NCBI RefSeq assembly: GCF_029892105.1
Contig: NZ_JARZAJ010000038.1
Location: 1 to 62,354 of the forward strand
Reading direction: 5' to 3'
DNA length: 62,354 bases
Origin: Kitasatospora sp. GP82
GTDB lineage: Bacteria; Actinomycetota; Actinomycetes; Streptomycetales; Streptomycetaceae
Below the pieces are notes generated by a model. That model was not told where the DNA came from. It worked only from the letters and a program-made list of their open reading frames with translations, and did not search any database. The translations under genes and the position numbers were made by a program. Of this stretch, positions 33,998 through 43,850 are shown piece after piece (the stretch's first letter is position 1; the number at the start of each line of letters is the position of its first letter).

Positions 33998-35557
33998 ATG
34001 TCTCCCGACCACTCACCGCAACCACCACACCCGCCCGCCGAGCAGGCCGAGGCCCTGTCGGCGGACGAGCGCCGGCTCCGAGAGCTCGGCTACACCCAGG
34101 AGTTGGCCCGCTCGCTGTCGGGTTTCTCCAACTTCGCCGTCTCCTTCTCGATCGTCTCCATCCTCTCCGGCTGCCTGACCCTCTACGGTTTCGGCATGAC
34201 CACCGGCGGGCCCGCTCTGATCACCTGGGGCTGGCCGCTGGTGGGCCTGATGACGATGTGCGTCGCGCTCGCCATGGCCGAGATCTGCTCCAGTTACCCG
34301 ACGGCGGGCGGACTCTACTACTGGGCGGCCAAGCTGGCGCCCTCACGCGGGCCCGCGTGGGCCTGGTTCGCCGGGTACTTCAACTTCCTCGGCCAGGTCG
34401 CCGTCACCGCAGGCGTGGACTTCGGGGCCGCGTTCTTCACCAACGCCTTCCTCGAACTCCAGTGGGGCCTCAGCGTCACCCCCGCGCACACGGTGCTCAT
34501 CTTCGCGGTCATCCTGCTCCTGCACGGTCTGCTCAACACCCGCGGCGTCCGGCTGGTGGCCGTTCTGAACAACGTCAGCGTCTGGTGGCACCTGTTCGGC
34601 GTGCTGGTCATCGTCGGCGCGCTGGCCCTGCTGCCCGCTCACCACGCCTCCGCCTCCTTCGTGTTCACGCATTTCGTCAACGGCACCGGTTTCCACAGCT
34701 CGTTCTACGTCGCCATGCTCGGTCTGCTGCTCGCCCAGTACACCCTCACCGGGTACGACGCCTCCGCCCATATGACCGAGGAGACCCAGGACGCCGCCCG
34801 GTCGGGCCCCAAGGGCATCGTCAACTCCGTGCTGGTGTCGCTGGTCGCCGGCTGGATCCTGCTGCTCGGGATCACCTTCGCGATCCAGGACTACAGCGGT
34901 GCGGTCGACAGCCCCACCGGAGTGCCGCCCGCGCAGATCTTCCTGGACGCCCTGGGCGGGAGTGGCGCCAAGCTGCTCCTGCTGATCGTGATCGGTGCCC
35001 AGTTCTTCTGCGGGATGGCCTCGGTGACCGCCAACTCCCGTATGATCTACGCCTTCTCGCGTGACGGAGCACTGCCCGGATCCCGGATCTGGCACCGGAT
35101 CGACCCGCGTACCCAGACGCCCACCAACGCCGTCTGGCTCGCCACCGGCGGCGCCTTCCTGCTCGGCGTCCAGGACCTGTGGAACGCCACCGCGTACGCC
35201 GCCGTCACCTCGGTCTCCGTCATCGGGATGTACATCGCGTACGTCATCCCGGTCTATCTGAGGCTCCGTCAGGGTGACGCCTTCGAACGCGGTCCCTGGC
35301 ATCTGGGCCGGTGGAGCAGGCCCATCGGTACCCTGGCGGTCGGCTGGACAGTGCTGATCAGCGTGCTGTTCATGCTGCCCACCGTCAGCCCGATCACTGT
35401 CACCAGCTTCAACTACACCCCCGTCGCGGTCGCCGTGGTCCTCGGCTCGGCCGGGATCTGGTGGCTGGTCTCGGCCCGGCACTGGTTCACCGGGCCCAGG
35501 ATTCAGGGCAATCCTGCCGAACCGTTGGACCGGACAAGCGAATTGGAGATCCGATGA
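33998..35557 (+). CDS. APC-superfamily amino acid/amine permease
   Basis: A 519-residue permease with about 12 transmembrane helices. FSIVSILSGCLTLYGFGM, the AEICSSYPTAGGLYYWAA segment in helix 3, and TGYDASAHMTEETQDA are typical of the APC/GABA-permease type. The hydrophilic N-terminal 55 residues are cytoplasmic. It probably imports the amine or amino acid used by the operon. The start at 33998 follows CCAGGGG. It overlaps the glutamine-synthetase-like gene by four bases (ATGA). Confidence 0.9.
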   Translation: MSPDHSPQPPHPPAEQAEALSADERRLRELGYTQELARSLSGFSNFAVSFSIVSILSGCLTLYGFGMTTGGPALITWGWPLVGLMTMCVALAMAEICSSYPTAGGLYYWAAKLAPSRGPAWAWFAGYFNFLGQVAVTAGVDFGAAFFTNAFLELQWGLSVTPAHTVLIFAVILLLHGLLNTRGVRLVAVLNNVSVWWHLFGVLVIVGALALLPAHHASASFVFTHFVNGTGFHSSFYVAMLGLLLAQYTLTGYDASAHMTEETQDAARSGPKGIVNSVLVSLVAGWILLLGITFAIQDYSGAVDSPTGVPPAQIFLDALGGSGAKLLLLIVIGAQFFCGMASVTANSRMIYAFSRDGALPGSRIWHRIDPRTQTPTNAVWLATGGAFLLGVQDLWNATAYAAVTSVSVIGMYIAYVIPVYLRLRQGDAFERGPWHLGRWSRPIGTLAVGWTVLISVLFMLPTVSPITVTSFNYTPVAVAVVLGSAGIWWLVSARHWFTGPRIQGNPAEPLDRTSELEIR

Positions 35558-36912
35558 GCGGCTCACGACTTACCCTCGACCGACTGCGCACGCTCGTCGC
35601 CGCAGGATCCGTGGACACCGTCGTCCTCGCCATGACCGATATGCAGGGCCGACTGCAGGGCAAACGGATCGCCGCCGACTACTTCCTCTCCGATGTCGTC
35701 CCCAACTCCGCCGAGGGCTGCGGCTATCTGCTCGCCGTCGACATCGACATGAACACCGTGGACGGCTACGAGATCTCCTCCTGGGAGAAGGGCTACGGCG
35801 ACTTCGTCCTCGTCCCCGACTTCGACACCCTTCGCATGGTTCCCTGGCACCCCGCCACCGCCATGGTCCAGTGCGACGTCACCCACCACGACGGCACCCC
35901 CGTCCCGGTCTCTCCCCGGCAGGTGCTGCGCCGCCAGCTGGAGCGCCTGGCCGGCTACGGCTGGCGGGCGTATGTCGGAACGGAGTTGGAGTTCATCGTC
36001 TTCCGCGACACCTACGAGCAGGCCTGGGACAAGGACTACCAGCGGCTCACCCCCGCCAATCAGTACAACGCGGACTATTCCATCCTCGGCACTGCGAAGG
36101 TCGAGCCCTTGCTGCGCCGCCTGCGCAACGAGATGGCCGGTGCCGGGCTCACCGTCGAATCCGCCAAGGGCGAGTGCAACCTCGGCCAGCACGAGATCGC
36201 CTTCAAGTACGCCGAGGCGCTGACCACCTGCGACGACCACTCCGTCTACAAGACCGGCGCCAAGGAGATCGCCGGACAGGAGGACTACAGCCTCACCTTC
36301 ATGGCCAAGTACAACGAGCGCGAGGGCAACTCCTGTCACATCCATTTCAGCCTGCGCGACGAGGGCGGCGCGCCGGTGATGGCCGGTGACGAGCCGCACG
36401 GCTTCTCCCGGGTGATGCAGCACTTCCTGGCGGGACAACTCGCCTGCCTGGCCGAGTTCTCCCTGCTGCTCGCCCCGACCGTCAACTCCTACAAACGGTA
36501 TGTGCCGGGCAGTTTCGCGCCCACGGCCATCGCCTGGGGGCGGGACAACCGCAGCTGCGCGCTGCGGGTGGTCGGCCACGGCTCCTCGCTGCGCTTCGAG
36601 AACCGGGTGCCCGGCGGAGACGTCAACCCCTACCTCGCGGTCGCCGCGCTGATCGCCGCAGGACTGCACGGAATCGAGCACCAGCTGGAGCTGGAAGCCG
36701 AGTTCACCGGCAACGCATACACCTCCGACGCTCCGCACGTCCCCGCCACCCTGCGCGACGCCGTCGCCGCCTTCGAGCAGAGCGAGGCCGCGGCCCTCGC
36801 CTTCGGCAAGGACGTCGTCCGCCACTACACCCACGCCGGCCGGGTCGAACTGGCCGACTTCGACGCGGCCGTGACCGACTGGGAGCGCCGCCGAGGATTC
36901 GAGCGACTGTGA
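35554..36912 (+). CDS. Glutamine-synthetase-like gamma-glutamyl amine ligase
   Basis: A 452-residue member of the GS superfamily in the length class of GlnA-like gamma-glutamylpolyamine or ethanolamide synthetases, not housekeeping GSI. Active-site pieces: YVGTELEFIVF (metal Glu), AKGECNLGQHEIAFKY (metal Glu), NSCHIHFSLRD (His/metal), NSYKRYVPGSFAP and RFENRVPGGDVNPYL (substrate Arg/Glu). It should use ATP to join glutamate's gamma-carboxyl to an amine. The operon partner list (permease, C26 amidohydrolase, aldehyde dehydrogenase, SDR) supports catabolism over nitrogen assimilation. Whether the amine is ethanolamine, a polyamine or another cannot be read from sequence. Confidence 0.9.
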   Translation: MSGSRLTLDRLRTLVAAGSVDTVVLAMTDMQGRLQGKRIAADYFLSDVVPNSAEGCGYLLAVDIDMNTVDGYEISSWEKGYGDFVLVPDFDTLRMVPWHPATAMVQCDVTHHDGTPVPVSPRQVLRRQLERLAGYGWRAYVGTELEFIVFRDTYEQAWDKDYQRLTPANQYNADYSILGTAKVEPLLRRLRNEMAGAGLTVESAKGECNLGQHEIAFKYAEALTTCDDHSVYKTGAKEIAGQEDYSLTFMAKYNEREGNSCHIHFSLRDEGGAPVMAGDEPHGFSRVMQHFLAGQLACLAEFSLLLAPTVNSYKRYVPGSFAPTAIAWGRDNRSCALRVVGHGSSLRFENRVPGGDVNPYLAVAALIAAGLHGIEHQLELEAEFTGNAYTSDAPHVPATLRDAVAAFEQSEAAALAFGKDVVRHYTHAGRVELADFDAAVTDWERRRGFERL

Positions 36913-37655
36913 CCGATCGTCAATCATCAACCGTCCAGCCCCTGGTGGGGATCACCAGCTACCTCGACACGGCCGCCTGGGGTGTCTGGCGCCAGCCCGC
37001 TGCGCTCATCCCGCAGTGGTACGTGGACGCCGTCACCCGGGCGGGCGGCACCGCCGTACTGCTTCCGCCGCAGGCCGCGGACACCGGAAGGCTGTTGGAA
37101 CGGCTCGACGGGCTACTGCTCTCCGGCGGCCCCGACATCGCCCCCGACCGCTACGCCGCCGACCCGCACCCGAGCAGCGGACCGTTCCACGAGGAGCGCG
37201 ACGACTGGGAGCTCGAGCTGCTGAACGGCGCACTGGAGCTGGACCTTCCGGTCCTCGGCATCTGCCGGGGCATGCAGCTGCTCAATGTCGCCCACGGCGG
37301 AGACCTCATCCAGCACCTGCCCGAGAAGGTCGGCGACGACGGGCACCGGATCGCCCCCGCGACCTTCCACCAGCAGGCTGTGGAGATCCAGCCCGACAGC
37401 CGGCTCGGCGAGATCCTCGGCCGCACCGCCAAGGTGCCCTGCTACCACCACCAGGCCGTCGGACGGCTCGGCACCGGACTGCGCGCCACCGCATGGAGCG
37501 CGGACCGCAGCGTCGAGGCGCTGGAACGGCCCGACCGCCGGTTCGCCCTGGGTGTGCAGTGGCACCCGGAGGCCGATCCGGCCGACCCCCGGCTCTTCGA
37601 AGCATTCGTCCAGGCCGCAGGACGAGGCCACCAGGGCCCGTCCGGTTGGTCGTGA
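36909..37655 (+). CDS. Class C26 gamma-glutamyl amidohydrolase (PuuD-like)
   Basis: A 248-residue glutamine-amidotransferase-fold hydrolase, starting at a GTGA overlap with the ligase. The nucleophile is in GICRGMQLLNV; the His and Glu are in GVQWHPEA. The PHHQAV-like segment (CYHHQAVGRL) also fits the gamma-glutamyl-gamma-aminobutyrate hydrolase group. It should remove the gamma-glutamyl group after the oxidised product is formed. The N-terminus (VGITSYLDTAAWG) matches the family's usual start. Confidence 0.9.
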   Translation: MTDRQSSTVQPLVGITSYLDTAAWGVWRQPAALIPQWYVDAVTRAGGTAVLLPPQAADTGRLLERLDGLLLSGGPDIAPDRYAADPHPSSGPFHEERDDWELELLNGALELDLPVLGICRGMQLLNVAHGGDLIQHLPEKVGDDGHRIAPATFHQQAVEIQPDSRLGEILGRTAKVPCYHHQAVGRLGTGLRATAWSADRSVEALERPDRRFALGVQWHPEADPADPRLFEAFVQAAGRGHQGPSGWS

Positions 37656-37745
37656 CCGCGTGCTCAGGCGGACCGCCGTGGCCCTGCGAAGGGCACGGCC
37701 GACCGGCTACCAAGCTCGTCCAGTCGTCGTCAGGGAGATCTCAGC

Positions 37746-39119
37746 ATGACCGAACCCGACCTCTTCCAGGTGGTCAACCCGGCCACCGAGGAGGTGATCG
37801 AGACCGTCGCGATGGCCACAGTCGCCGAGACCGACGCGGCGATCGCCCGCGCCAAGGCCGCCTTCGACAGCTGGCGGAGGGTCGCCCCCGCCGATCGCGC
37901 CCGGCTGCTGCGGGCCTTCGCCGCCGCCGTCGACAGTGACCTGGAGAACCTCGCCCAGCTCGAAATCGCCAACGCCGGGCACACCGTGGGCAATGCCCGC
38001 TGGGAGGCGGGCAACGCCCGTGACGTCATCGAGTACTACGCCGCCGCGCCGGAACGCCTCTTCGGCCGCCAGATCCCGGTCGCCGGAGGCATCGACGTCA
38101 CCTTCCAGGAGCCGCTCGGGGTCGTCGGCATCATCGTGCCGTGGAACTTCCCGATGCCCATTGCCGCCTGGGGCTTCGCCCCCGCACTCGCCGCCGGGAA
38201 CACGGTCGTCCTCAAGCCCGCCGAGCTGACCCCGCTGACCGCCCTGCGGCTGGCCGAACTCGCCCGGATCGCGGGCATCCCGGACGGCGTGTTCCAGGTG
38301 CTGCCCGGACGCGGCCCGGTGGTCGGCCAGCGGTTCGTGACCCACCCGGACGTGCGCAAGGTGGTCTTCACCGGCTCGACCCGGGTGGGCAGGGCGGTGG
38401 CGGCCGGGTGCGCCGAGCAGGTCAAGCAGGTCACCCTGGAGCTGGGCGGCAAGAACGCCAACATCGTCTTCGCCGATGCCGAGCTGGCGAGGGCCGCCGC
38501 CACCGCGCCCTACGCGGTCTTCGACAACGCGGGGCAGGACTGCTGCGCCCGCTCGCGCATCCTGGTGCAGGAGTCGGTGTTCGAGGAGTTCATGGCGCTG
38601 CTGGAACCGGCGGTGCTGGGCGTACGGGTCGGCGACCCGCGCGACGAGAAGACCGAGATGGGCCCGCTGATCTCCGCCGCGCAGCGGGACCGGGTCGCCT
38701 CCTTCGTCCCGGACGGCGCACCGGTCGCCGTGCAGGGACTGACGCCGGAGGGCCGGGGTTTCTGGTTCCCGCCGACCGTGCTCTCCCCGGTGGACCAGGA
38801 CTCGCCCGCGTTCACCGAGGAGATCTTCGGCCCGGTCGTCGCGGTGGTGCCGTTCCGCGACGAGGACGACGCGCTGCGGATCGCCAACCGGACGGAGTAC
38901 GGGCTCTCCGGCTCGATCTGGACCAGGGACGTGGGCCGAGCGCTGCGCGTCGCCCGAGGGGTGGAGGCGGGGAACCTCTCCGTCAACTCCCACTCCTCGG
39001 TGCGGTACTCGACACCGTTCGGCGGCTTCAAGCAGTCGGGTCTGGGGCGCGAGCTCGGGCCTGACGCTCTCTCCGCCTTCACCGAAACCAAGAACGTCTT
39101 CATCTCGACCGAGGAGTGA
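37746..39119 (+). CDS. NAD(P)-dependent aldehyde dehydrogenase
   Basis: A 457-residue ALDH. The base Glu is in LELGGKNAN, the nucleophile in GQDCCARSR, VPWNFPMP is the coenzyme loop, and EEIFGPVV the C-terminal hinge. It is the right partner to oxidise a gamma-glutamyl amino-aldehyde in the operon. It starts at an ATG with GGGAGATCTC just upstream and lies 90 bp after the amidohydrolase. The doubled Cys in the active site is common in this family and not remarkable. Confidence 0.92.
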   Translation: MTEPDLFQVVNPATEEVIETVAMATVAETDAAIARAKAAFDSWRRVAPADRARLLRAFAAAVDSDLENLAQLEIANAGHTVGNARWEAGNARDVIEYYAAAPERLFGRQIPVAGGIDVTFQEPLGVVGIIVPWNFPMPIAAWGFAPALAAGNTVVLKPAELTPLTALRLAELARIAGIPDGVFQVLPGRGPVVGQRFVTHPDVRKVVFTGSTRVGRAVAAGCAEQVKQVTLELGGKNANIVFADAELARAAATAPYAVFDNAGQDCCARSRILVQESVFEEFMALLEPAVLGVRVGDPRDEKTEMGPLISAAQRDRVASFVPDGAPVAVQGLTPEGRGFWFPPTVLSPVDQDSPAFTEEIFGPVVAVVPFRDEDDALRIANRTEYGLSGSIWTRDVGRALRVARGVEAGNLSVNSHSSVRYSTPFGGFKQSGLGRELGPDALSAFTETKNVFISTEE

Positions 39120-39124
39120 ACAGT

Positions 39125-39892
39125 ATGACCAAGCGACTGACCGGCCGGGTGGCGGTCATCACCGGCGCAGGCAGCGGCATCGGGCTGGCCACCGCCAGGA
39201 GGTTCGCGGCGGAGGGCGCGAAGGTGGTCTGCGTCGACATGAACGAGGACAGTGGGAAGAAGGCCGCCGCAGAGGTGGACGGTCTGTTCATCCAGGCGGA
39301 CGTGACGGACGAGGACGCCGTCAGGGAGATGTACGAGAGGGCCGTGCGCGAGTACGGCAGTCTGGACATCGCCTTCAACAACGCGGGCATCTCGCCGCCG
39401 GAGGACGACTCGATCCTCACCACCGGCCTGGAGGCGTGGAAGCGCGTCCAGGAGGTCAACCTGACGAGTGTGTACCTGTGCTGCAAGTACGCGATCCCGC
39501 ACATGCAGCGGCAGAAGAAGGGGTCGATCATCAACACCGCGTCCTTCGTGGCGGTGATGGGCGCGGCGACCTCGCAGATCTCCTACAGCGCCTCCAAGGG
39601 CGGAGTGCTGTCGATGTCACGGGAGCTGGGCGTCCAGTTCGCGCGGGAGGGGATCCGGGTCAACGCGCTCTGCCCCGGGCCGGTCAACACCCCGCTGCTC
39701 CAGGAGCTCTTCGCGAAGGACCCCGAGCGGGCGGCCCGCCGTCTGGTCCACATTCCGCTCGGGCGCTTCGCCGAGCCGGAGGAGATCGCCGCCGCGGTGG
39801 CCTTCCTGGCGAGTGACGACTCCTCGTTCATGACGGCGAACACCTTCCTGGTGGACGGTGGCATCTCCGGTGCGTACGTGACACCGCAGTGA
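39125..39892 (+). CDS. SDR-family oxidoreductase
   Basis: A 255-residue classical SDR with intact motifs: VITGAGSGIG, FNNAG, the Ser strand NTASFVAVMG and YSASKGG (YxxxK). The C-terminal INDG-like VDGGISG fits 3-oxoacyl-reductase-type proteins. In this operon it may oxidise the alcohol intermediate to an aldehyde, for example if the substrate is ethanolamine-derived. ATG 39125 follows GAGGAG by eight bases; a GTG four codons earlier overlaps the ALDH stop. A strong hairpin follows. Confidence 0.88.
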   Translation: MTKRLTGRVAVITGAGSGIGLATARRFAAEGAKVVCVDMNEDSGKKAAAEVDGLFIQADVTDEDAVREMYERAVREYGSLDIAFNNAGISPPEDDSILTTGLEAWKRVQEVNLTSVYLCCKYAIPHMQRQKKGSIINTASFVAVMGAATSQISYSASKGGVLSMSRELGVQFAREGIRVNALCPGPVNTPLLQELFAKDPERAARRLVHIPLGRFAEPEEIAAAVAFLASDDSSFMTANTFLVDGGISGAYVTPQ

Positions 39893-39898
39893 GGCGGG

Positions 39899-39936
39899 CT
39901 CCGGCAGGTCCGACCGGTCGGCCGGGCCTGCCGGAG
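39899..39936. terminator. Bidirectional hairpin after the amine operon
   Basis: CTCCGGCAGG (39899-39908) pairs with CCTGCCGGAG (39927-39936), with a further GACCGGTC palindrome in the loop. It separates the SDR from the convergent SpoIIE-type gene. Confidence 0.75.
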
Positions 39937-39992
39937 GTCAGTGGTGCCGGTCATCCCTGCGGCCGGGCCGCGCTCCCTATGGCCGGTCGGTC

Positions 39993-42900
39993 TCAGTGCG
40001 GGCCGCCGGGTGGGAGCTCCAGCTCGAACCAGACGACCTTGCCGGCGGCGGTGCTGCGGCTGCCCCAGCGGTGGGCGAGCTCGTTGACCAGGTGCATGCC
40101 CCGGCCGCCCTCGTCGGACTCCCGGGCGCGGCGGATCTTCGGTGCGTGGCTGTCGATGTCGGCGACCTCCACCGTCAGCACCGTGCTGCGGAAGATCCGT
40201 ACCTCGGTCGGTGCACCCGCGTGCACCAGCGCGTTGGTGATCAGCTCGCTGGTCAGCAGCTCGGCCAGGTCGGTCAGAGCGCGCAGATTCCAGGACCGCA
40301 GCGTGCGGCGGAGGAAGCGGCGGGCGTGGCCGACCATCGCAGGGTCGCCCGCCAGCGGCAGTACGGCCAGCCTGTCCGTCCCCACCGGACGGGCATGCGC
40401 CATGATCACGGCGATGTCGTCGCCCTGTACGGACTGCGCGGTCAGCGTCGTGAGCACGGCGTCGCAGGTCAGCTCCAGGGTGCTCTGCCGGTCCGCCACC
40501 GTTCGGCGCAGCAGCTCCAGGCCCTCGTCCAGGTCCTGGTCCCGGCGCTCCACCAGACCGTCGGTGTAGAGGACCAGGATGCCGTCCTCGGGCAGCGTGA
40601 AGCGCACCGACTCGAAGGGCACCCCGCCGACCCCCAGCGGCGCGCCCGGCGGCAGCTCCAGCAGATACGCCGAACCTGAGGAATCGGCCACCACCGGCGG
40701 CAGATGACCGGCACTGGCGGCTGTGCAGTTCCGGTTCAGCGGATCGAAGACCACACAGATGCAGGTCGCGAACTGGCCCTCGCCGACCGCCGCCGCAGCG
40801 TCGTCCAGTCGTCTCAGCACCCGGGCCGGGTCCACGTCCAGAGTGATCAGTGTCCGTGCCACCGTGCGGAGTTGGCCCATCGTCGCGGCGGCCCTGATGC
40901 CGTGGCCCATCACATCGCCGACGATCAGCGCAACCCGCCCGCCGGAGAGCGGCACCACATCGAACCAGTCCCCGCCCACCTCGCTGATCACGCTGCTCGG
41001 CAGATAGCGGTACGCGATCTCCAGACCGAGCGTGCTGTGCACCTCCTGCGGCAGCAGACTGCGCTGGAGGGTCAGCGCGGTGTCCCGCTCGCGCCGGTAG
41101 AGCCGGGCGTTGTCGATGCAGACCGCCGCCCGCGCCGCCAACTCCTCGGCCAGCGCCACATCCTCGGCACCGAACGGCTCCGGATTGACCGTCCGGATGA
41201 ACTCCGCCCCGCCGAGCACCACACCACGGGCCAGCAACGGCACCATCAGATACGAGTGCACGCCCGCCTCCAGGCTCGGCGCCACCCGATCCGGAGAGGC
41301 CACGATCCGGTGCAGCGCCGCCGCGTCCACCTCGGGCACCATGATGGACCGGCCGGTGCGAAGGCTCACCGCGTACAGGTCGGCCGACTGCGACACACCG
41401 CCGACCGGGTCCGTCGCTCCCGCCAGCAGGTTGGAGTCGCCCACCTCGCCGACCGCCACCGCCCGCATCAGCAGCGGCCCGTCCAGCGGCAGTGCCGTCG
41501 GCTCCTCACCCTCCAGCACCGACTCCAGCAGATCCACCGTGACGAAGTCGGCGAACCGCGGGACCACCGCCTCCACCAGCTCGCGCGCCGTACGGTGCAG
41601 ATCGAGCGTGGTCCCGATCCGGGTGCTCGCCTCGTTCAGCAGTGCAAGGCGCTGCTGCGCCGCATGGGCCTCCTCCAGCGCCTGCTGGCGCAGCCGGGCC
41701 GCATCCCGCTCCCGGGTGTACAGCAGGGCGTTGTCGATGCACACCGCCGCCCGCGACGCCAACTCCCCGGCCAGCGCCAGGTCCTGCTCGTTGAACGGCT
41801 GCTCGGTCCGGTTCCGGTAGAAGGCCGCCACGCCGACCGCCGTACCCCTGGCGATCAGCGGCACCACCATCATCGAGCGCACGTTCTCCTGCGTTGCGGC
41901 GGCCCGGCGCTTGGGGTCGTCGGCGAACCAGCTCAGCGCGGCCTCGTCCAGCTTCGCGACCAGCACCGGACGGCGGTGCGCCAGCGCCCAGGCATACGGA
42001 GTGGACGGGGGGAAGCGGTGCACGTCGCCGAGCGGTGCGACGGCCTGTGCCCCCGAACCCGGCACGCTGTGGAAGGCCATCCGGCGCATCACCGCCGAGC
42101 GGTCCGCCGGGCTCGGGGTCTTTGCCTCCTCGCCGCGCACCAGCGCGTCCAGTACCTCCACCACCACGCTGTCCGCCAGTGTGGGCGTGGCCACCTCGGC
42201 CAACTCCCGTGCGGTCTGCGACAGATCAAGGGTGGTGCCGATCCGGGCCGAGGCCGTGTTCACCAGTGCCAGGCGCCCCTGCGCCGCCTTCGCCTCGCGC
42301 AGCGCCTGCGCCCTGGCCAGCGCCGTCTCGTGCTGCCGTTGGTAGAGCCGGGCGTTGTCGACCGCCACGGCCGCCCGCGCCACCAGCTCGTCGGCGAGCC
42401 TGATGTCCTCCTCGTCGAAGGACTCCCGCTCGCCGTGTCGCGCGTACATCAGCATGCCCAGCACGGTGCCCCGCGCAACCAGCGGGGTGATCCGCACAGA
42501 ACGGGAGCGTCTGCCCCGGTAGGCCGCCAGCTGGTCGCTGGGCATGTCGTCGGTGAGCAACGGCAGCTCCCATGACGGGACCACCACCGTCCGGCCCGTG
42601 GACATCGCCTCGGCGTACCCGGAGTCCGGCGGAATCCGGTACACCGCCTCGATGGGCAGGTACTCGAAGGGGAAGTCCGGGGCCGTCGCGGCCACCGCCA
42701 GCCTGCGCACCTGCTGCCCACTCTCCTCCTCCTGCTGCCCCTGCTCGGGGCCCGACACCAGCCGCTCCAGCGCGAACACCCCGCAGGCGTCCGCCACCCG
42801 GGGCACCATCGCCTCGGCCAGCTCCCGTGCGGTGCGCCGCAGATCGAGGGTGGTGCCGATCGTCTCGCCCGCCGCCACCAGCACCGCCAACCGCTCCTGC

Positions 42901-43709
42901 GCCCGCGCCGCGCGGGACTCGGCCCGGTAGCGCGCCGTCACATCGACGATGGTGGAACTCACCCCGAGCACCTCGCCGTCGGGCCGCTCCAACCGGAAGT
43001 ACGACGCCGACCAGGCACGATCGTGCTCAGGGTCACCCGGCGTCCGGCCGTGCGAGCGGGAATCGACCACCGGCCCCGCGCCCGCGATCACCCGCCGCAT
43101 CGTCGCCTCGACCTCGGCGGCGTTGACCCCCGGCAGCACCTCCGTCACCCGGCGGCCCAGATGCTCCTCCACCGGCAGCCCGTTCGCCCGTGCGAGCGCC
43201 TCGTTGAGCCGGAGGTAGCGCAACTCGGTGTCGTAGACCGCCATCCCGACCGGGGACTGGTTGAAGAAGCCGTCCAGCACCGCGAGGTCGGCCTGCAACC
43301 GCCGCAGTGCGGTCACGTCCGAGGCGACCGCGAGGACCAGTGGCTGACCGTCGGGGCCCACGAACGGATGAGTGCGGAACTCCAGGTCCACATAGTGGCC
43401 CTCGCGGTGCCGGACCGGGAACACCCCGGACCAGGGCCGCCCGCTCAGAATGCTCTCGAACAGGCCCATCACCTCGGGCCGCCGCTCGTCGGCGACCAGC
43501 AGATCGGCGGCGAACCGGCCGAGGGCCTCCTCGGTGGAGAAGCCGAGCAGCGCCGCCGCATCCGAGCTCCAGTGCAGGATCCGGCCGTCGGAGCCGACCA
43601 GCGCGGTCGCGATCGGGAGCATCAGCAGGCCGTCATGCTCCTGCTCCCCACCCGTCGTCCGTCGGTGGGGCGCCGTACCAGGTCCCTGCTCGTCGGTTTG
43701 CATGATCAC
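39993..43709 (-). CDS. PAS-PAS-GAF3-SpoIIE-HATPase sensor phosphatase
   Basis: A 1238-residue soluble signalling protein. Two PAS-like domains lie at about 25-140 and 145-270 (GRILHWSSDAAALLGFS; DTELRYLRLNEALARANG). Three GAF domains of about 190 residues follow, each ending in AAVCIDNA- or AAVAVDNA-like linkers. The PP2C-type SpoIIE domain has VGGDWFDVVPL, GDVMGHG, AGHLPP and VLYTDGL metal-binding Asp sites. The last 140 residues are an RsbW-like HATPase (ELITNALVHAG, DEGGRGMHLV). Such proteins control sigma factors through anti-anti-sigma proteins. Start GTG 43709 or ATG 43703 both lie after a weak SD. Confidence 0.93.
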   Translation of the reverse strand: MIMQTDEQGPGTAPHRRTTGGEQEHDGLLMLPIATALVGSDGRILHWSSDAAALLGFSTEEALGRFAADLLVADERRPEVMGLFESILSGRPWSGVFPVRHREGHYVDLEFRTHPFVGPDGQPLVLAVASDVTALRRLQADLAVLDGFFNQSPVGMAVYDTELRYLRLNEALARANGLPVEEHLGRRVTEVLPGVNAAEVEATMRRVIAGAGPVVDSRSHGRTPGDPEHDRAWSASYFRLERPDGEVLGVSSTIVDVTARYRAESRAARAQERLAVLVAAGETIGTTLDLRRTARELAEAMVPRVADACGVFALERLVSGPEQGQQEEESGQQVRRLAVAATAPDFPFEYLPIEAVYRIPPDSGYAEAMSTGRTVVVPSWELPLLTDDMPSDQLAAYRGRRSRSVRITPLVARGTVLGMLMYARHGERESFDEEDIRLADELVARAAVAVDNARLYQRQHETALARAQALREAKAAQGRLALVNTASARIGTTLDLSQTARELAEVATPTLADSVVVEVLDALVRGEEAKTPSPADRSAVMRRMAFHSVPGSGAQAVAPLGDVHRFPPSTPYAWALAHRRPVLVAKLDEAALSWFADDPKRRAAATQENVRSMMVVPLIARGTAVGVAAFYRNRTEQPFNEQDLALAGELASRAAVCIDNALLYTRERDAARLRQQALEEAHAAQQRLALLNEASTRIGTTLDLHRTARELVEAVVPRFADFVTVDLLESVLEGEEPTALPLDGPLLMRAVAVGEVGDSNLLAGATDPVGGVSQSADLYAVSLRTGRSIMVPEVDAAALHRIVASPDRVAPSLEAGVHSYLMVPLLARGVVLGGAEFIRTVNPEPFGAEDVALAEELAARAAVCIDNARLYRRERDTALTLQRSLLPQEVHSTLGLEIAYRYLPSSVISEVGGDWFDVVPLSGGRVALIVGDVMGHGIRAAATMGQLRTVARTLITLDVDPARVLRRLDDAAAAVGEGQFATCICVVFDPLNRNCTAASAGHLPPVVADSSGSAYLLELPPGAPLGVGGVPFESVRFTLPEDGILVLYTDGLVERRDQDLDEGLELLRRTVADRQSTLELTCDAVLTTLTAQSVQGDDIAVIMAHARPVGTDRLAVLPLAGDPAMVGHARRFLRRTLRSWNLRALTDLAELLTSELITNALVHAGAPTEVRIFRSTVLTVEVADIDSHAPKIRRARESDEGGRGMHLVNELAHRWGSRSTAAGKVVWFELELPPGGPH

Positions 43710-43850
43710 GCAACCGCCCGGGGGTCAGTCGTCAGCCCTGCCATACTCCCATGGGCTCAGGCACTCCATCCAGGCGAGCCCGGCCGTGCGCCGTGCGCGC
43801 GAGCCCGGTCGGCGCCAGGGTCTTGCGGGCCCGCCCCGGGCCCGGCGCGG

